In this document: one piece after another, positions 33,043 through 42,700 of the stretch
Position numbering within the stretch: position 1 is the stretch's first letter
How the letters are laid out: the number at the start of each line of letters is the position of its first letter
From: JBFWMG01 sp050251715
Lineage (GTDB): Bacteria > Desulfobacterota > Desulfovibrionia > Desulfovibrionales > Desulfovibrionaceae
Assembly: GCA_050251715.1 (NCBI GenBank)
Contig: JBFWMG010000001.1
Coordinates: forward strand, 124,001 to 188,000
Reading direction: 5' to 3'
DNA length: 64,000 nt
Notes under the pieces: model-generated
Seen by the model: only the letters and a program-made list of their open reading frames with translations
What the model was told of the DNA's origin: nothing
Databases searched by the model: none
Made by a program: the position numbers and the translations under genes

Positions 33043-34986
33043 ATGCACTTGCGTAAAACGATTGCCGTTGGGATCGCTTTGGGCGTGTTGAGTCTGTGCG
33101 TTCTGTCCTGCATACGGGGGGGCGGTTCGCGCCAGGTGGTGCGCAAACGGTGTGTGGATTGCCACCAGACCGATGTGGACCGTTTCGCCAAGGAGACCGT
33201 GCGACACGCGCCAGTGGCCGACGGTGACTGCGAAAGCTGCCACAATCGCCACGGAGCGTTGGGCGGCCTGTATCTCAAGGGCAGTGAAAAACAGCTGTGC
33301 CAGGGGTGCCACAAGGGCAAGGGCGCGTTGGGCTCGTGGAAAAACACCCACCAGCCCGTGGCTGACGGCAAATGTACGACGTGCCACGATCCCCACGCGT
33401 CCATGGAAAAGAAGCTTATCAAGAAGGACAAGCTGTGTCTTTCCTGCCACGATGGCCCGGCCTTTCAGCGTTCGCGGCGGCATGCCCCGTTGGATGGCAA
33501 GGGATGTCTTGCCTGCCATGCCGCGCACGGCTCGGATCAGCCGTCCCTGCTTGCCGCGCCCGAGAGCCAGGTATGCGCCTCGTGTCACGACGCGGGGTCG
33601 TCGCGGCTGGTGGCCGCCCACGCGGGATATGCTGTCACGGGGAGCAATTGTGCCTCGTGCCACACGCCGCACACCGCCTCCAAGCCCGGACTCTTGCGGG
33701 AGACCACGCATGCGCCGGCCAAGGGCAAGGAGTGTGGCTCGTGCCACACGCCCTCCGGCGGCAAGGGGCAGCCTGGACTCAAGAAGCAGGGCGCGGCCTT
33801 GTGCCTCGACTGCCATAAGGAACGGGCCGGAAAGGGAACGTCCGAGCACGCCCATCCGCCCATGGAAAAGGGCGAGTGCCTGACCTGCCATGCGCCCCAC
33901 GCCACGGATACGCCGGGCTTGACGCGCAAGGCGCAAGGCGCGCTGTGCTATTCCTGCCATGGCGAGGCGGAAAAGGCCTTTGCCCGCAAGCACGCGCACA
34001 AGCCCACGGCGGAGGGCCGCTGCTCCGCCTGCCACGATCCGCACGGCTCGGGACGGGCCAAGGGGCTCAAGGCCGAAGGGAGCGCGTTGTGCACGCCCTG
34101 CCATGCCGACGCGGCGTTCACCAAGACGGTGCGGCATGCGCCCGCCGCAAAGGGGGAGTGCGTGCTGTGCCATGACCCCCATGCCTCGGACCACAAGGCC
34201 ATCTTGCGGCAGGATGAGGCGGCGCAGTGTTATTCCTGCCATGAGAAGGAGCGCGTGCGGTTTGACCGCGTGAACGTGCACACGCCGGTGCGGTCCGGGC
34301 AATGTTCATCCTGTCACGATCCCCATTCCGCTTCGAGCGCCAAGCTGTTGACCTCGCCCCGAGGCAAGCTGTGCTTCACCTGCCACCAGGGCATGCGCGA
34401 CAGTGTGGCGGGCGGTTCCGCGCACAAGGACTTCCTGGCTGGCCGATGCGAGACCTGCCATATGTCCCATGCGGGCGACAACACCTACCAACTCATCGCG
34501 CCGGTCTCGGAAACCTGCTCCGGGTGCCATGAGCGCGTGATACGCAAGGCCGAGGGGCAGGCCGTTTCCCACCGGCCCATGGCGGACGGCGCCTGTACGG
34601 CCTGCCACAACCCGCATGGGAGCAAGATTCCCGGGCGGCTGCACAGGCCATTGGGCCCGTTGTGCCTTTCCTGCCACCGGGATCTTGCCGCGAATATGGA
34701 CAAGGCTCCGTATCGCCACGCACCGGTTGCCGAGGGGCGGTGCCTGCCCTGCCATACGCCGCACGCCTCGGATCAGGAAGGGTTGCTGTTGAAACGCGGT
34801 GTCGGCCTGTGCAAGGGATGCCACGATCCAACGTCCCCGGCCATGGCCGGAGCGCATCAGGGCGTTCCTGTTCAGGATGCGGACTGCGCGGGATGCCATG
34901 AGGCGCACGCATCCGAAACCAAGGGTCTGCTGCACGCGGTGCTGCACGGCCCGTTCAAGGATGGACAATGCAGCGATTGTCATTGA
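33043..34986 (+). CDS. 26-haem c-type cytochrome, probable lipoprotein
   Basis: The protein has 647 residues and I count 26 CxxCH motifs. They come in pairs of the doubled-CXXCH type: a repeating unit of roughly 45-50 residues with H-A-P-x-A-x-G-x-C-x-x-C-H followed by L-C-x-x-C-H. The signal peptide has a VLSC lipobox-like end (about residue 23), so it may be lipid-anchored. The protein ends abruptly at its last haem motif (CSDCH then stop). Its tail overlaps the next cytochrome gene by 19 bp. The spacing pattern predicts an elongated, wire-like molecule that could cross the periplasm or the outer-membrane barrel. Confidence 0.9.
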   Translation: MHLRKTIAVGIALGVLSLCVLSCIRGGGSRQVVRKRCVDCHQTDVDRFAKETVRHAPVADGDCESCHNRHGALGGLYLKGSEKQLCQGCHKGKGALGSWKNTHQPVADGKCTTCHDPHASMEKKLIKKDKLCLSCHDGPAFQRSRRHAPLDGKGCLACHAAHGSDQPSLLAAPESQVCASCHDAGSSRLVAAHAGYAVTGSNCASCHTPHTASKPGLLRETTHAPAKGKECGSCHTPSGGKGQPGLKKQGAALCLDCHKERAGKGTSEHAHPPMEKGECLTCHAPHATDTPGLTRKAQGALCYSCHGEAEKAFARKHAHKPTAEGRCSACHDPHGSGRAKGLKAEGSALCTPCHADAAFTKTVRHAPAAKGECVLCHDPHASDHKAILRQDEAAQCYSCHEKERVRFDRVNVHTPVRSGQCSSCHDPHSASSAKLLTSPRGKLCFTCHQGMRDSVAGGSAHKDFLAGRCETCHMSHAGDNTYQLIAPVSETCSGCHERVIRKAEGQAVSHRPMADGACTACHNPHGSKIPGRLHRPLGPLCLSCHRDLAANMDKAPYRHAPVAEGRCLPCHTPHASDQEGLLLKRGVGLCKGCHDPTSPAMAGAHQGVPVQDADCAGCHEAHASETKGLLHAVLHGPFKDGQCSDCH

Positions 34987-36299
34987 ACTACGTGCCGAAC
35001 GGTCGGCGTAACGGGTACGGGCTCAACCGGCGTTCCTGGCGCCGTGAAAGGCTGGTCGCCTGGGGCAAGGCCATCTGCGTCCTGTTGACGGCGGCCATGC
35101 TCCTCTTTGGGTTGGTTTTGGCGGTCAGCGCCGTGGCCGACGCGGCTGAAAAGAGTGCGGACCGGTACGGTAAATGTGTGTCCTGCCATCCCAAGGTGGC
35201 GGAGCAACTGGCGGCGCAGGGCGGCCACAAGCCGTTTGCGGAACGGCGGTGCGGCGATTGCCACGCTCCGCATGCGGCAAAATACGCCGATCTGTTGCGC
35301 AAGGACGCTGCCAAGCTCTGCGTGGGCTGCCACAAGGACAAGGCGGCGGAGAATGGCGCGGGGTCGGTGCACCAGCCCTATGGCCAGGGCAAGTGCCTTT
35401 CCTGCCACAATCCGCATGCCTCGCCCAATGCCAAGCTGCTCAAGGCCCAGGACGAAGGCCTGTGCTTTGGATGCCACGACCGCAAGAAGGGATTCTCCGA
35501 GCGGTATGGCCACGACCCGGTGGCCAAGGGCAAGTGTCTGGGATGCCACGCGCCGCATGCCTCGTCGCACAAGGCGCTGGCGCGCAAGGATCGCCGGGCG
35601 CTGTGCGGCTCGTGCCACGCCGCAGAGGGAGCCGCCCTGAAAAAGGCCCATGGCGGGCTGGACACCAAGGGCACGGACTGCGCTTCCTGCCACGATCCGC
35701 ACGGCGCGGCGCGGCGCGATCTGGTCAGGCCCGTGTTGCACGATCCCTTTGCCGGCCGGCAATGCCGGGCCTGTCATGTGGAGACCGGCAAGGAGCTTAA
35801 GGCAAACGACGCCTCCCTGTGCCTGGGATGCCATCCCAAGGTGAAAGAGGCGTTCATGGCCTCTACCAGCCATATCGGCCCGGGTGTGTTTTGCGTGTCG
35901 TGCCACGCGCCGCATGCGTCCGGCACCAAGAGCCTGACGCGTGGCGACGAGCGGGCCATGTGCTTTGGCTGCCATGCGGATACCCAAAAGGCCATGCAGG
36001 CCAGGGGGCGCGAATACAAGCACCCCATGGTCACGGACGGCAAGTGTTCGAGTTGCCACAGCCCGCATGGGGCGCAGGATCCGACGCTGTTCGCCAAGGG
36101 AGAAATAGCGGTGTGCACGGCCTGCCATGAGCGGCATGTCACCTTTACCCACCCCTTGGGCGACAAGGCCTTGGATCCGCGTTCCAAGACACCTCTCACC
36201 TGCGTCACCTGTCACAACCTCATGGGCAGCCCAAACCCGTATGCCCTGCGGTTCAACCGGGACAAGGAGCTTTGCCTGCAATGTCACAGGGGATATTGA
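34968..36299 (+). CDS. 16-haem c-type cytochrome of the doubled-CXXCH type
   Basis: The protein has 443 residues and 16 CxxCH motifs in the same paired arrangement as the 26-haem protein upstream, to which it is clearly related. It starts within the upstream gene (ATG 34968 after AAGGATGG), so expression is coupled. A hydrophobic segment at ~37-58 (ICVLLTAAMLLFGLVLAVSAV) followed by ADA-AE is an export signal preceded by an unusually long Arg-rich N-region of ~35 residues. No lipobox. It may partner the 26-haem protein as the soluble half of a long periplasmic electron path. Confidence 0.9.
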   Translation: MQRLSLNYVPNGRRNGYGLNRRSWRRERLVAWGKAICVLLTAAMLLFGLVLAVSAVADAAEKSADRYGKCVSCHPKVAEQLAAQGGHKPFAERRCGDCHAPHAAKYADLLRKDAAKLCVGCHKDKAAENGAGSVHQPYGQGKCLSCHNPHASPNAKLLKAQDEGLCFGCHDRKKGFSERYGHDPVAKGKCLGCHAPHASSHKALARKDRRALCGSCHAAEGAALKKAHGGLDTKGTDCASCHDPHGAARRDLVRPVLHDPFAGRQCRACHVETGKELKANDASLCLGCHPKVKEAFMASTSHIGPGVFCVSCHAPHASGTKSLTRGDERAMCFGCHADTQKAMQARGREYKHPMVTDGKCSSCHSPHGAQDPTLFAKGEIAVCTACHERHVTFTHPLGDKALDPRSKTPLTCVTCHNLMGSPNPYALRFNRDKELCLQCHRGY

Positions 36300-36304
36300 G
36301 CACC

Positions 36305-37228
36305 ATGGGACGACGTCTGGGGACAGCTGTGAGGATATGGAGCGCGTTGGCGTGCCTGGTCGCGTGTGTGTTGCCGTCTCCCGGCGTCCATGCGGGCAAT
36401 GAGCCCGTACCGGGCGGCACGCATGTGCTGTCCATCACGGCGGGAAAGGAAAGCGGCCCGTTTGGCCAGTTGGCCGGCGTGGTGTATGACGCGTCCCGCC
36501 AGCGTCTGTACGTGTGCGACACCTTGCAGAACAGGATTCTCGCCTTTGGCCCGGATTTCGCTTTTTTGTCGGAATTCGACGGCGGCGGGGCGCTGGATGG
36601 GCCCACAGCCCTGGCGCGGGACGGCAAGGGGCGTTTTTTCGTGGCCGAGCCAAGGCGGCAGCGGGTGGTCATGATCGACATGGCGGCCAAGGCCATCCAT
36701 CCTTTGGAATGGCCCGAGGGCGGGAACCCGGTGTATCCGTCCGCCGTGGCCGTTGACGAGGCGGGGCGGCTGTATGTGGCGGACCGGGCCAACGCGCGTA
36801 TTCTGATTTTTGACCCGGCCATGCGTTTCGAGCGGGCCGTGTCCCTTGCGGGGGTGCGCAGCCTCGACGGCGTGGCGGTGGGGCCGCAGGGCCAGATCTA
36901 CGCGGCGTGCGCCGCTGACGGTGTGGTGCTCGCCCTGGACGCGGACGGGACGGTGCGGCAACGGTTTGGCGGACGCGACGCCGCCCGGGGCGCATTGCGT
37001 TTCCCCGTGGCTGTGGCGGTGGATGGACACGGCATGATCCATGTGCTGGACCGCCACCTGGGCATGGTGCTCATCTATGGAGAGAACGGGGCATTCCTGC
37101 GTTCCGTGGGGCGGCCGGGCTGGCGCGAGGGGCGGTTGCGCGCGCCGTCGCATCTGGCGGTGACCGTCTCGGGCCGGGTGTTCGTGGTGGATACGCAGAA
37201 CGCGCGGGTCAGTGTGTTCGAACAGTGA
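36305..37228 (+). CDS. Exported NHL-type beta-propeller protein, second copy
   Basis: This protein has about 307 residues. The ATG at 36305 is chosen because it gives a signal peptide (IWSALACLVACVLPSPGVHA) and lies just after the preceding stop. Propeller repeats are visible (GVVYDASRQRLYVCDT, PTALARDGKGRFFVAEPR, PSAVAVDEAGRLYVADRANARILIFD, PVAVAVDGHGMIHVLDR, PSHLAVTVSGRVFVVDTQN). It has no haem. It stands directly before the second OmcS-like gene, mirroring the propeller that follows the first one. Confidence 0.87.
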   Translation: MGRRLGTAVRIWSALACLVACVLPSPGVHAGNEPVPGGTHVLSITAGKESGPFGQLAGVVYDASRQRLYVCDTLQNRILAFGPDFAFLSEFDGGGALDGPTALARDGKGRFFVAEPRRQRVVMIDMAAKAIHPLEWPEGGNPVYPSAVAVDEAGRLYVADRANARILIFDPAMRFERAVSLAGVRSLDGVAVGPQGQIYAACAADGVVLALDADGTVRQRFGGRDAARGALRFPVAVAVDGHGMIHVLDRHLGMVLIYGENGAFLRSVGRPGWREGRLRAPSHLAVTVSGRVFVVDTQNARVSVFEQ

Positions 37229-37261
37229 CGCGGCGGTTGTAAGGCCGGGGAACGGAGAGGC

Positions 37262-38413
37262 ATGAGCGAATCCAGGACAAAGAGAAGGCAGTGGCGTGCG
37301 GCGGCTCTTGCGGCGTGGCTCTTTCTTGCGGCTCCGCTCTTTCTTGCGGTCCAGCCAGTGAGCGCCGAGGTTGCCGGACCATGCTCCAATTGTCACACCA
37401 TGCACAACAGTCAGCACGGCGAGCCCATGGCCTACAGCCTGTCCGGCTCGTCGTTCACGGCGTCCGCCACGCCCAACCCCACGCTGCTTGTCACCGACTG
37501 CGTGGGGTGCCACACGGCCACCGACGGCTCCACGTGGCAGGACGCGACAACGGGCGCGCCCATTGTCTTCAATACCTCCGAACCCGATTACGGGGCGACG
37601 TCGGATGGAGGACAGATCCGGCAGGGGCTTGCCGCGGGCAATTTCTATTGGGTGGAGCAGGATGACGCCAACGGGCACAACGTGTTCGCCAGCGACGCCA
37701 CGCTGAACGCGGCGCCCGGCGACGCCCAGGGCTGTGGCGGCAACTGCTGCCACGACAACCTGGACCGTGCCTACACCGGATCGGGTGCGTTGCAGGGGCG
37801 CGCGGGGTGCCAGGGGTGCCACATGGTTTCCGGAACCACGACGTTGTCGGTCAAGGGGTGGCACCACAAGGACGACTCCGGTGTGGCCGTGACCAGCGCG
37901 GACCAGGGGTGGTACCGCTTTCTGGCCGGGCATTATACGGGCGACGGGTATGGCGTGACCGGCATCGAGGATGCGGATTGGGAGCATTCCGCCTCGTCCA
38001 CCACGCACAACGAGTACCTGGGGTACGCGGCGGACAAGACCTCCACCGGCGGCATGAGCCGGTTGGGCAACACCATGTCCGGATTCTGCACGGGCTGCCA
38101 CGGCAATTTTCACACCCAGGACGGTACCGCGAGCGGCGCGACGCCCTGGCTGCGGCACCCGTCGGACACGGTGCTGCCCGCCACGGGCGAATACGCGGAC
38201 TATACGACCTACGACCCCCTCACGCCCGTGGCCCGGACCAGCCTGGGCGGCGTGAGCGGCGTGGTCACGCCCGGCACGGATCTGGTCATGTGCCTGTCGT
38301 GCCACCGCGCCCACGCCAGCCCCTATTACAAGATGATGCGCTGGGATTATAGCAGTGATACCCTGTCAACGGCCTTGGCCGGGTGCGCAACCTGCCATAC
38401 GAGGAAATACTGA
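37262..38413 (+). CDS. OmcS-like multihaem cytochrome (candidate nanowire subunit 2)
   Basis: The protein has 383 residues. A signal peptide (ending PVSA) is followed by GPCSNCHTMHNSQ, and the end has CLSCHRAHASPYYKMMRWD and a terminal CATCHTRKY: the same OmcS-type ends as the gene at 22826. Six CxxCH motifs plus a C-x4-CH (CGGNCCH) give up to seven haems. The middle contains WHHKDD...YRFL and GIEDADWE...HNEY segments shared with the first copy and known from other deltaproteobacterial surface cytochromes. Haems are widely spaced and loops are rich in Thr/Asp/Gly, as in filament-forming cytochromes. A GGAGAGG site precedes the ATG. Filament formation is inferred from resemblance. Confidence 0.85.
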   Translation: MSESRTKRRQWRAAALAAWLFLAAPLFLAVQPVSAEVAGPCSNCHTMHNSQHGEPMAYSLSGSSFTASATPNPTLLVTDCVGCHTATDGSTWQDATTGAPIVFNTSEPDYGATSDGGQIRQGLAAGNFYWVEQDDANGHNVFASDATLNAAPGDAQGCGGNCCHDNLDRAYTGSGALQGRAGCQGCHMVSGTTTLSVKGWHHKDDSGVAVTSADQGWYRFLAGHYTGDGYGVTGIEDADWEHSASSTTHNEYLGYAADKTSTGGMSRLGNTMSGFCTGCHGNFHTQDGTASGATPWLRHPSDTVLPATGEYADYTTYDPLTPVARTSLGGVSGVVTPGTDLVMCLSCHRAHASPYYKMMRWDYSSDTLSTALAGCATCHTRKY

Positions 38414-38414
38414 C

Positions 38415-39578
38415 ATGGGGCGGATCACCATTATCATCCTGCTGGCTACGGCAGGCATGCTGCTGGGCGTGCGCGCCAGCCATGCCGGGGCATACCTTTC
38501 GTCCGCGCACGGCAGCACCTCCTACGGCGTGTCGCGCAGCGGCATCGACCAGTACACGCAGGGCCACTGCGCCCATTGCCACGAGCAGCACTCGAGCATT
38601 GGCGGCGACGAGCCCACGCCCACGGGCGGCCCGTCGCCGTATCTGCTCTTTTCCGAAAACAGCGTGTCCCAGACCGACAACTTCTGCTATGGCTGCCATG
38701 TGGCGGTGGGGGGCTACCAGGTCGGCGCGGTGACCAACAATTTGAGCTACAGCTACACGTTCGGCGGCAATACGGCCAATTACGACACGGACATCAAGGA
38801 CGCCTTTGGACACCTGACCACGGGCTCGTCGCACCACCTGCCGAGCATCGCCAGCCAGATGCTGGGCACGGCCAAGGTCGACATCAACGGCAACGCCTGG
38901 ACGTTGCCCGCGGACCTCAACCCCTGCGACGCCTGCCACAATCCCCATCTGGCCCAACGCAACGCGCCGGTCTCCATACAGTCTCAGCTGTTGAAGACCG
39001 CCATCTCGCGACCGTCCGACCACGAGAACCTGTGGGGCGACGACGACACCGAACGCATGGACGCCACGGGCATGTACCAGGCACCCTACTGGTTCGGCTC
39101 CACCACGCGCTACGAGCCGGACAACGACACCACGGCGGACGGCTCCAATCTCCCTGATTTCGCGACCTATTGCACGGACTGCCACAACAAGGACAACACC
39201 ATCTACAGTTCCAACCCGTGCCTTGAGGATGGGCCGCGCAACCTGCGCAATGTGGACTGGACGGACAGCGGCGACAAGCACGGCGGCAACGATGGTTCGC
39301 CCATCGAGCTCCAGGCTCCCTATCTGGCCAAACTGCCGACCAACATCATCCTCAGCTGCACCGACTGCCACGAGCCGCACGGTTCCGTGACCAACATCTT
39401 CCTGCTGCGTACAACCATCAACGGTGTCGCCGCCTCCATGCCCGACGAAACCAATACGAGCTACATAAACATCTGTACCAGCAGGTGTCACGGCGCGGGC
39501 GTTCTTGGGGATGCGCGGCATAGAAAGACCTCCAAGGCCTGTAACGAATGCCACCGCCATGGGGACGGGCATTTTTAG
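38415..39578 (+). CDS. Heptahaem c-type cytochrome, exported
   Basis: The protein has 387 residues. The ATG at 38415 follows the previous stop by 1 bp and gives a signal peptide ending RASHA. Six CxxCH motifs and one C-x3-CH (CTSRCH) near the C-terminus give seven possible haems. The early segment AYLSSAHGSTSYGV... with HCAHCHEQHSSIGG and PTGGPSPYLLF is shared with a family of Geobacter-type surface cytochromes, as far as I recognise it. It is last of the cytochrome run and closely coupled to the OmcS-like gene, so it may cap or tether that filament; this is speculation. Confidence 0.87.
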   Translation: MGRITIIILLATAGMLLGVRASHAGAYLSSAHGSTSYGVSRSGIDQYTQGHCAHCHEQHSSIGGDEPTPTGGPSPYLLFSENSVSQTDNFCYGCHVAVGGYQVGAVTNNLSYSYTFGGNTANYDTDIKDAFGHLTTGSSHHLPSIASQMLGTAKVDINGNAWTLPADLNPCDACHNPHLAQRNAPVSIQSQLLKTAISRPSDHENLWGDDDTERMDATGMYQAPYWFGSTTRYEPDNDTTADGSNLPDFATYCTDCHNKDNTIYSSNPCLEDGPRNLRNVDWTDSGDKHGGNDGSPIELQAPYLAKLPTNIILSCTDCHEPHGSVTNIFLLRTTINGVAASMPDETNTSYINICTSRCHGAGVLGDARHRKTSKACNECHRHGDGHF

Positions 39579-39662
39579 GCCATGCGGGTGGCGGTCAAGG
39601 ATTTTTTCAACGTGAACGGATCATTTTTCAAGGGGCGGACGTGGGGTATGAGTCTCACTAAC

Positions 39663-39679
39663 CTCCGGCGCGGCCGGAG
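39663..39679 (+). terminator. Small hairpin after the cytochrome run
   Basis: A perfect 7-bp stem CTCCGGC/GCCGGAG with loop GCG lies between the last cytochrome of the run and the sensor kinase gene. There is no T-tract after it, so it may only reduce read-through into the regulatory genes. Confidence 0.35.
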
Positions 39680-39756
39680 ACGGACGGCATGGCTCCCTGT
39701 GGGGCAATGGCTTGATTGAGCGGCGCGGACGCTGCCGCAACCCGGCGAGGACGCAC

Positions 39757-42700
39757 ATGGTTCTTTTGCGCTTCCTTCGGTTGACGAGTCTGGCGATGCT
39801 GGTTTGGGGGCTAACGATGCTGGCGGCTGTTTCCGTCCAGGCCGCCCCGGACCCCGCACGCACGCATGTGGTGCTGCAACTGTGTTGGGACCATCAGTTC
39901 CAATTCGCGGGATATTATTCCGCGTTGTGGCGGGGGTACTACGAAGAAGTGGGCCTGGACGTGGAGATCCGTTCCGCGTTCACACCGGAGAAACAATTCA
40001 TCAGCTCCACGGATTCCGTGGCCTCGGGCGCGGCGCAGTTCGGCGTGGGCTCGGCCAACATCCTGCAATCCATCGACAAGGGCACGCCCCTGGTGCTTCT
40101 GGCCGCGATTTTTCAGCATTCCGGCGTGGAGTTCTACATGCGGCGTTCGGAGGATTCGGTAACGCCCGAGTCGCTTGCGCGTATGCGCATCCTGCGCCGC
40201 GAGGGCGACCTGGGCGAAGTGGAAATGATGTCCATGTTTCGGGCGGAAGGCGTCGACACCACCGCATTGCAGCTTTTTCCCCTGCGGCGGGACAAGCCGA
40301 GCGCGCAGAGTCTGGCGGAAGGGGAGATCGACGCCATCCTGGGCTATAATCTCACCTCGCCCTATCTGCTGGACCGGAAGGGCATCGAATACAACAAGTT
40401 GCGTCCTGCCATGTACGGCATTGACTTCTACGGTGACTCCCTGTTCACCAACAGGGATTTCGCCGAACGCAACCCCGAGGTGACCAAGGCCTTTTTGCGC
40501 GCCACGCTCAGGGGATGGGCCTATGCCCTGTCCCACTCCGAAGAGATGATCGAACGCATCGCCCGGTCGTTCACGCGGCGTTTTCCCCCTTTTGAAGACC
40601 TGATCCGCTTCAACCGGTTCCAGGCGGACGGCGTCAAGCAGCTTGCCAACTACCCCCACGAGGATCTCGGCCATATCAATCCCGAGCGGTGGCGGCAGAT
40701 GTATACGCATCTGCATCAGGCGGGCATGGTGCACAATGATCTGGATTTGGATCGGCTCATCTATGATCCCGTGCGGTGGCAGGTTCTGGCCGACAGGACG
40801 TTTCACAATACGCTGTACGGCACGTTGGGTGTGACCGGCGGCGTGGCGTTGCTTATCGCGTTTTGGGCCATCAGCCTCAAAAAGGTGGTGACCAGAAGAA
40901 CCCGGGAACTCGTGCGGTCCAACACCTTGCTCAAATCCGAAATCGCGGAGCGGGTGCGCATCGAGGGGAGCCTGAGGGAGAGCGAGGAACGGTTCCGTCA
41001 GCTTGTGGAAAACATCCAGGAGATTTTTTGGGTGCAGGATGCGGCGACGGGCGACATTCTCTATTTGAGTCCCGGCTACCGGGAGATATGGGGGCAGGAA
41101 CGGTTCGGTTTGTACCATGCGCCTGAAACGTATATGAAATGCGTTGTCGCCGAGGATCGGGAACGGGTGCTGCGTGCCGTGAAGAACCAGAACGCCATGC
41201 GGGAGTTGGAGGTGGAGTACCGCATCGTGCTGCCGGGCGGCGAAGTGCGCTGGCTGCGCGACCGGCTTTTTCCCATTCTCGATATCTCCGGTGAGGTCTA
41301 TCGTGTCGCGGGCATCTCCGAGGACATCACCAAGCGCATGGAGTCCGACCTGAAGTTGAAGCGGAGCGAGGAACGGCTGCGCCTGCTGGTGGACTACATG
41401 CCCGTGATGATCCATGCGCATGACGATGAGTTCAACTATCTCTTCTGGAACAAGGAGTCGGAGCGGGTGACGGGATTTCCCGCCTCCGCCCTGGTGGGCG
41501 AGCCCAAGGCCATGGAATTGCTGTATCCCGATCCGCGCTACAGGAACTCCGTGGTGCGTGAGCGCCACATGTCCGGGCAGGATTACCGCAACTGGGAGGA
41601 TGAGGTCGCCTGTGCGGACGGCAGCAAGCGCATCATCACCTGGAGCAACCTTTCGCACCAGTGCGCCATCCCCGGCTGGCCCACCTGGGAAGTGGGCCAG
41701 GACGTGACGGAACTGAAGCTGGCCGAGCGCGCGCTGCAGGAGAGCGAGGCGCGGTACAGAACCATTACCGAGAACATGCCGCTCGGCGTGTTGCTCCTGG
41801 ATGAAAATCTGCGCGTGGTGGCGGCCAATGCGGCAATCCGGCGCTGGTTCCCCCATGCCTCGTTCGGCGACATGCCCATGTGTTTTTCGGTCATGGAAAA
41901 GGTTGACCGCTGCCTGGATTGTCCGTGCGCAGCCCTTGAAAAGGATGGCAAGCCGCAAACGGTGTTCAAGAAGCTGCTGGTGGATGGCGAGGCGCGCCAT
42001 TTCAAGGTGACCGCATGCAAGATCCCCAACAAGGAGGCCGCAGTGGAGGTGTTTGTGGTCATATACGCCGACATCACCGAGGATATCGCCTTGAACGAAC
42101 GTTTGCAGGTGGCCAAGAAGACCGAACTGGTTGCGACCATGGGCAGCGGCATTGCCCATGAAGTGAGCCAGCCCCTCAACGCCCTCAAGCTGTGGGCCAC
42201 GGGACTTATCATGCGTCAGGAGAAGGACGGCGTCGTCCCTCCGGAGACGTTGCTGGAGCAGCTGGGCAAGATCCATCATGCAGCGGACAGGATAGCCGAT
42301 ATCATCGAGCACATGCGCATGCTCATCCGGAAGAGCGACGCCATCGAGTTGGAATCCACCGACATCAATGAAGTCGTGCGGCGGGCGTTGTCTCTGTTCT
42401 CGGCCAAGATGACCGTGCATGGCATCGTCTTGGATCTGGATCTGGATCTGACGCCGCCCGTGGTGCTTGCCAACGCCATCCAACTGGAGCAGGTGCTTAT
42501 CAACCTGTTTACCAACGCCATGGACGCCTTGGATGGGTGCGAGTCCAAGCAGAAGGCCATCAGGATCACGACCCGCAACGGCGAGGGCACGACCAGGATC
42601 ATGGTCGAGGACAATGGGCCTGGGTTCGGCGACGCGGTGGACAGGGTTTTCGATCCCTTTTATACTACAAAGGATGTGGGCGTCGGTATGGGGCTTGGCT

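Noticed and set aside
31510..34302. A 930-codon minus-strand frame, and similar long frames at 28742-31081 and 39811-42483
   Set aside because: Each lies opposite clearly functional genes (cytochromes, CsgG-like proteins, sensor kinase) and consists of low-complexity Arg/His/Gly-rich sequence.
20997..39578. A nitrite reductase or hydroxylamine oxidoreductase cluster
   Set aside because: No CxxCK or catalytic-haem motif, and none of the proteins resembles NrfA/Hao; all motifs are CxxCH-type electron-transfer haems.
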